A stretch of 64,000 nucleotides of DNA. It comes from Aerococcus sp. UBA6277. GTDB taxonomy: Bacteria; Bacillota; Bacilli; Lactobacillales; Aerococcaceae. Below, one piece after another: positions 62,579-64,000 of the stretch. Position numbers and translations under genes: made by a program. The stretch is from assembly GCF_002440555.1 (NCBI RefSeq), contig NZ_DJUR01000008.1, positions 1-64,000 on the forward strand. Reading direction: 5' to 3'. Position 1 is the first letter of the stretch. Each line of letters starts with the position of its first letter. The notes under the pieces were generated by a model, which had not been told where the DNA came from, made no database searches, and was given only the letters and a program-made list of their open reading frames with translations.

Positions 62579-62622
62579 GACCCATATTAGAGCGTTATCA
62601 AGAGGATGGAGGCAATGCGCAT

Positions 62623-63072
62623 ATGGCTGAGGATAAATTGTTTTATACGACACGGGTGCATAATGATCAAGGACTTAAGGGAACGGCCTGGGTTGAAGGG
62701 GAGAATGAGCTGCGGGTTCAAACGTCAAGTCCTTTGAAAGCGAATGAGCCTGGGACGAACCCAGAACAATTGATTGCCTTATCATGGGCTACGTGTTTGA
62801 ATGCGACCATCGAAATTGCTTTAGACCGACACGGTATCAAGGGTATGACCAGTGAAGTGGTCGTTCAAGTGGATTATAAATTAAACCAGGAAACGACCAT
62901 TACTTATTTTGATTTTAAAGTAGATGTCTATCTCGATTTACCACGTGATCAGGCGGAAGCTATTGTCTATGAGGCAGAAGAACGTTGTCCGGTATCTCAA
63001 ATTATCGGTGATTATCCTTATACGGAAATGGTGATTCATCCTAATGATCTTGGGGATGGTACAAAGGCATAA
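62623..63072 (+). CDS. OsmC/Ohr-family thiol peroxidase
   Basis: A 149-residue protein reducing organic hydroperoxides. The two catalytic cysteines are seen in SWATCLNATIE and ERCPVSQ, with the conserved Arg/Glu region upstream (NPEQLIALSWA). It is Ohr-like in length; OsmC cannot be excluded. GGATGGAGG lies 10 nt before the ATG; an ATG 8 nt earlier is out of frame. Monocistronic with weak promoter and no strong terminator before the next promoter. Confidence 0.85.
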   Translation: MAEDKLFYTTRVHNDQGLKGTAWVEGENELRVQTSSPLKANEPGTNPEQLIALSWATCLNATIEIALDRHGIKGMTSEVVVQVDYKLNQETTITYFDFKVDVYLDLPRDQAEAIVYEAEERCPVSQIIGDYPYTEMVIHPNDLGDGTKA

Positions 63073-63096
63073 ACAAGGTGTCTTGACATCTAATCA

Positions 63097-63125
63097 TTGC
63101 TTTTACTGGTGGATTTGTGTAGACT
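63097..63125 (+). promoter_or_regulatory. Promoter driving the FMN riboswitch and ecfA1
   Basis: -35 TTGCTT, 17-nt spacer, -10 TAGACT, starting transcription about 20 nt before the riboswitch. A TTGACA at 63083 has no matching -10. Confidence 0.65.
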
Positions 63126-63150
63126 AAACTAAGTGAAAAACAAATGAAAT

Positions 63151-63275
63151 GTCTTCAGGGCAGGGTGCGAGTCCCGATCGGCGGTAAAGTCCGCGAATTA
63201 CCAGGTAAAGCAGGTGATTGAACTAGTGGAATTCTAGTACCGACTGTTACAGTCAGGATGGAAGAAGCGTATAGC
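63151..63275 (+). promoter_or_regulatory. FMN riboswitch (RFN element)
   Basis: The aptamer core is complete: TCTTCAGGGCAGGGTG, then CCCGATCGGCGGTAAAG, AGTCCGCGAA, a variable arm, then ACCGACTGTTACAGTC and AGGATGGAAGAAG closing the base stem with GTCTTC. It binds FMN and represses downstream genes when flavin is plentiful. Confidence 0.96.
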
Positions 63276-63327
63276 AGGATGAACGAGACGGCGATGCAAG
63301 TCTAGCTGGACTTGGGCTTCTTTGACA

Positions 63328-63362
63328 AACTCTTCCAAGTAACGTTGGAGGAGTTTTTTTTA
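63328..63362 (+). terminator. Riboswitch-controlled terminator before ecfA1
   Basis: AACTCTTCCAA pairs with TTGGAGGAGTT around gtaacg, followed by T's. Located between aptamer and ecfA1, it is the expected expression platform. Confidence 0.9.
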
Positions 63363-63389
63363 AATATATTAAGTGAGCGAGGGAACAAG

Positions 63390-64000
63390 ATGGCGAAACC
63401 GATTATTCAGGTTCAAGATTTGTCTTTTCAATATAGTCAATCAGACGAGAAATTAGCTATAGATGGCCTATCAACGACTATCTATGAAGGTGAATGGCTA
63501 GCAATTATTGGCCATAATGGGTCGGGGAAATCGACCTTTTCAAAATTATTAGTGGGCTTACTAGAAGCCAAGTCAGGAATCATTCAGGTGGACGATAAGG
63601 TCCTTTCTATGGAGACCTTATGGGATATCCGGAGTCAAGTGGGGCTAGTCTTTCAAAATCCAGACAACCAATTCGTTGGGGCAACGGTTGAAGATGATGT
63701 GGCTTTTGCCTTGGAAAATATGGGTATGCCGGTTGATGAGATGCATGCCCGTGTTGAGTCTGCCTTGAAACGGGTTAAAATGTGGGACTATCGCGACAGG
63801 GAACCCGCAGCCTTATCAGGTGGTCAAAAACAACGAGTAGCTATTGCGGGTGTGATTGCTGTGGCACCGAAAATCATTATTTTAGATGAATCGACTTCAA
63901 TGTTAGATCCCGAAGGGCGTGACGAATTGATGGCAGTCGTGGCGGATATCAAACAAGATAATTCCCTGACTGTGATTTCGATTACCCATGATTTAAACGA
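63390..64000 (+). CDS. ecfA1: ECF transporter energising ATPase EcfA1 (partial, cut by window end)
   Basis: First 203 residues of the ATPase that, with EcfA2 and EcfT, forms the module shared by many vitamin S components. Visible: Walker A IGHNGSGKST, the Q-loop VFQNPDNQFVG typical of ECF ATPases, signature ALSGGQKQR and Walker B IIILDESTSMLDP. GAGGGAAC precedes the ATG. The gene usually follows rplQ; here an OatA-like gene, an OsmC gene and an FMN riboswitch intervene. ecfA2 and ecfT are expected beyond the window. Confidence 0.94.
   Translation, partial: MAKPIIQVQDLSFQYSQSDEKLAIDGLSTTIYEGEWLAIIGHNGSGKSTFSKLLVGLLEAKSGIIQVDDKVLSMETLWDIRSQVGLVFQNPDNQFVGATVEDDVAFALENMGMPVDEMHARVESALKRVKMWDYRDREPAALSGGQKQRVAIAGVIAVAPKIIILDESTSMLDPEGRDELMAVVADIKQDNSLTVISITHDLN

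Overview
The window looks like the chromosome of a low-GC Gram-positive bacterium of the order Lactobacillales. Evidence: the codon and base composition; the gene order pth-mfd-(flippase)-rqcP-divIC-(S1 protein)-tilS-hpt-ftsH-hslO-...-lysS; an NAD-dependent L-lactate dehydrogenase with Rex-like and CcpA-like sites; the elongated N-terminal basic loop of ribosomal protein S12; group II ECF transporter genes; and an OatA-type acyltransferase. Aerococcaceae is a plausible family, but that is inference from general similarity and was not tested.

Layout. 1-10 kb: a YvrJ mini-gene, uvrC (minus), a membrane-anchored metallophosphoesterase, a YfmL-like DEAD-box helicase, glmU, prs, an AEC-family permease and ldh (minus). 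An 827-bp gene-free ldh-pth interval carries the ldh control region and a structured leader for pth. 11-28 kb: the conserved housekeeping run pth to lysS, containing a cysK-like gene that has lost its PLP lysine and a SmtB-type zinc-sensor gene. 28-32.5 kb: the str operon (rpsL, rpsG, fusA, tuf). 32.5-36.1 kb: a decaying exopolysaccharide-synthase-like locus (a TIM-barrel-like membrane protein, a frameshifted HEAT-like protein, and a family-2 glycosyltransferase with two frameshifts and a stop codon in its QxxRW motif). It is flanked on the left by an IS-end/MITE-like repeat. 36.2-40.9 kb: carAB behind a PyrR attenuator. 41-45 kb (minus): a SAM hydrolase gene followed by an ECF transporter (UPF0397 S component, fused double ATPase, T component). 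45.4 kb: a small SseB-like gene. 46-60.2 kb: the S10-spc-alpha ribosomal superoperon from rpsJ to rplQ, including secY, adk, infA and rpoA. rpmD and rpmJ are present and short. 60.5-64 kb: an OatA-like acyltransferase, an OsmC protein, and an FMN riboswitch directly upstream of the first ATPase gene of the shared ECF module (ecfA1, cut by the window end).

How the genes work together. Most of the window is translation, cell division, nucleotide supply (prs, hpt, carAB, adk) and envelope synthesis (glmU, flippase, oatA). Control signals visible in the DNA tie fermentation to redox and carbon state (ldh), pyrimidine synthesis to PyrR (carAB), and the ECF vitamin-uptake module to FMN. Three places merit most attention: the PLP-less CysK homologue next to a metal sensor, the FMN riboswitch in front of ecfA1, and the mutational decay confined to one polysaccharide locus. 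No rRNA, tRNA, CRISPR array, intact insertion sequence, prophage or replication origin was seen.
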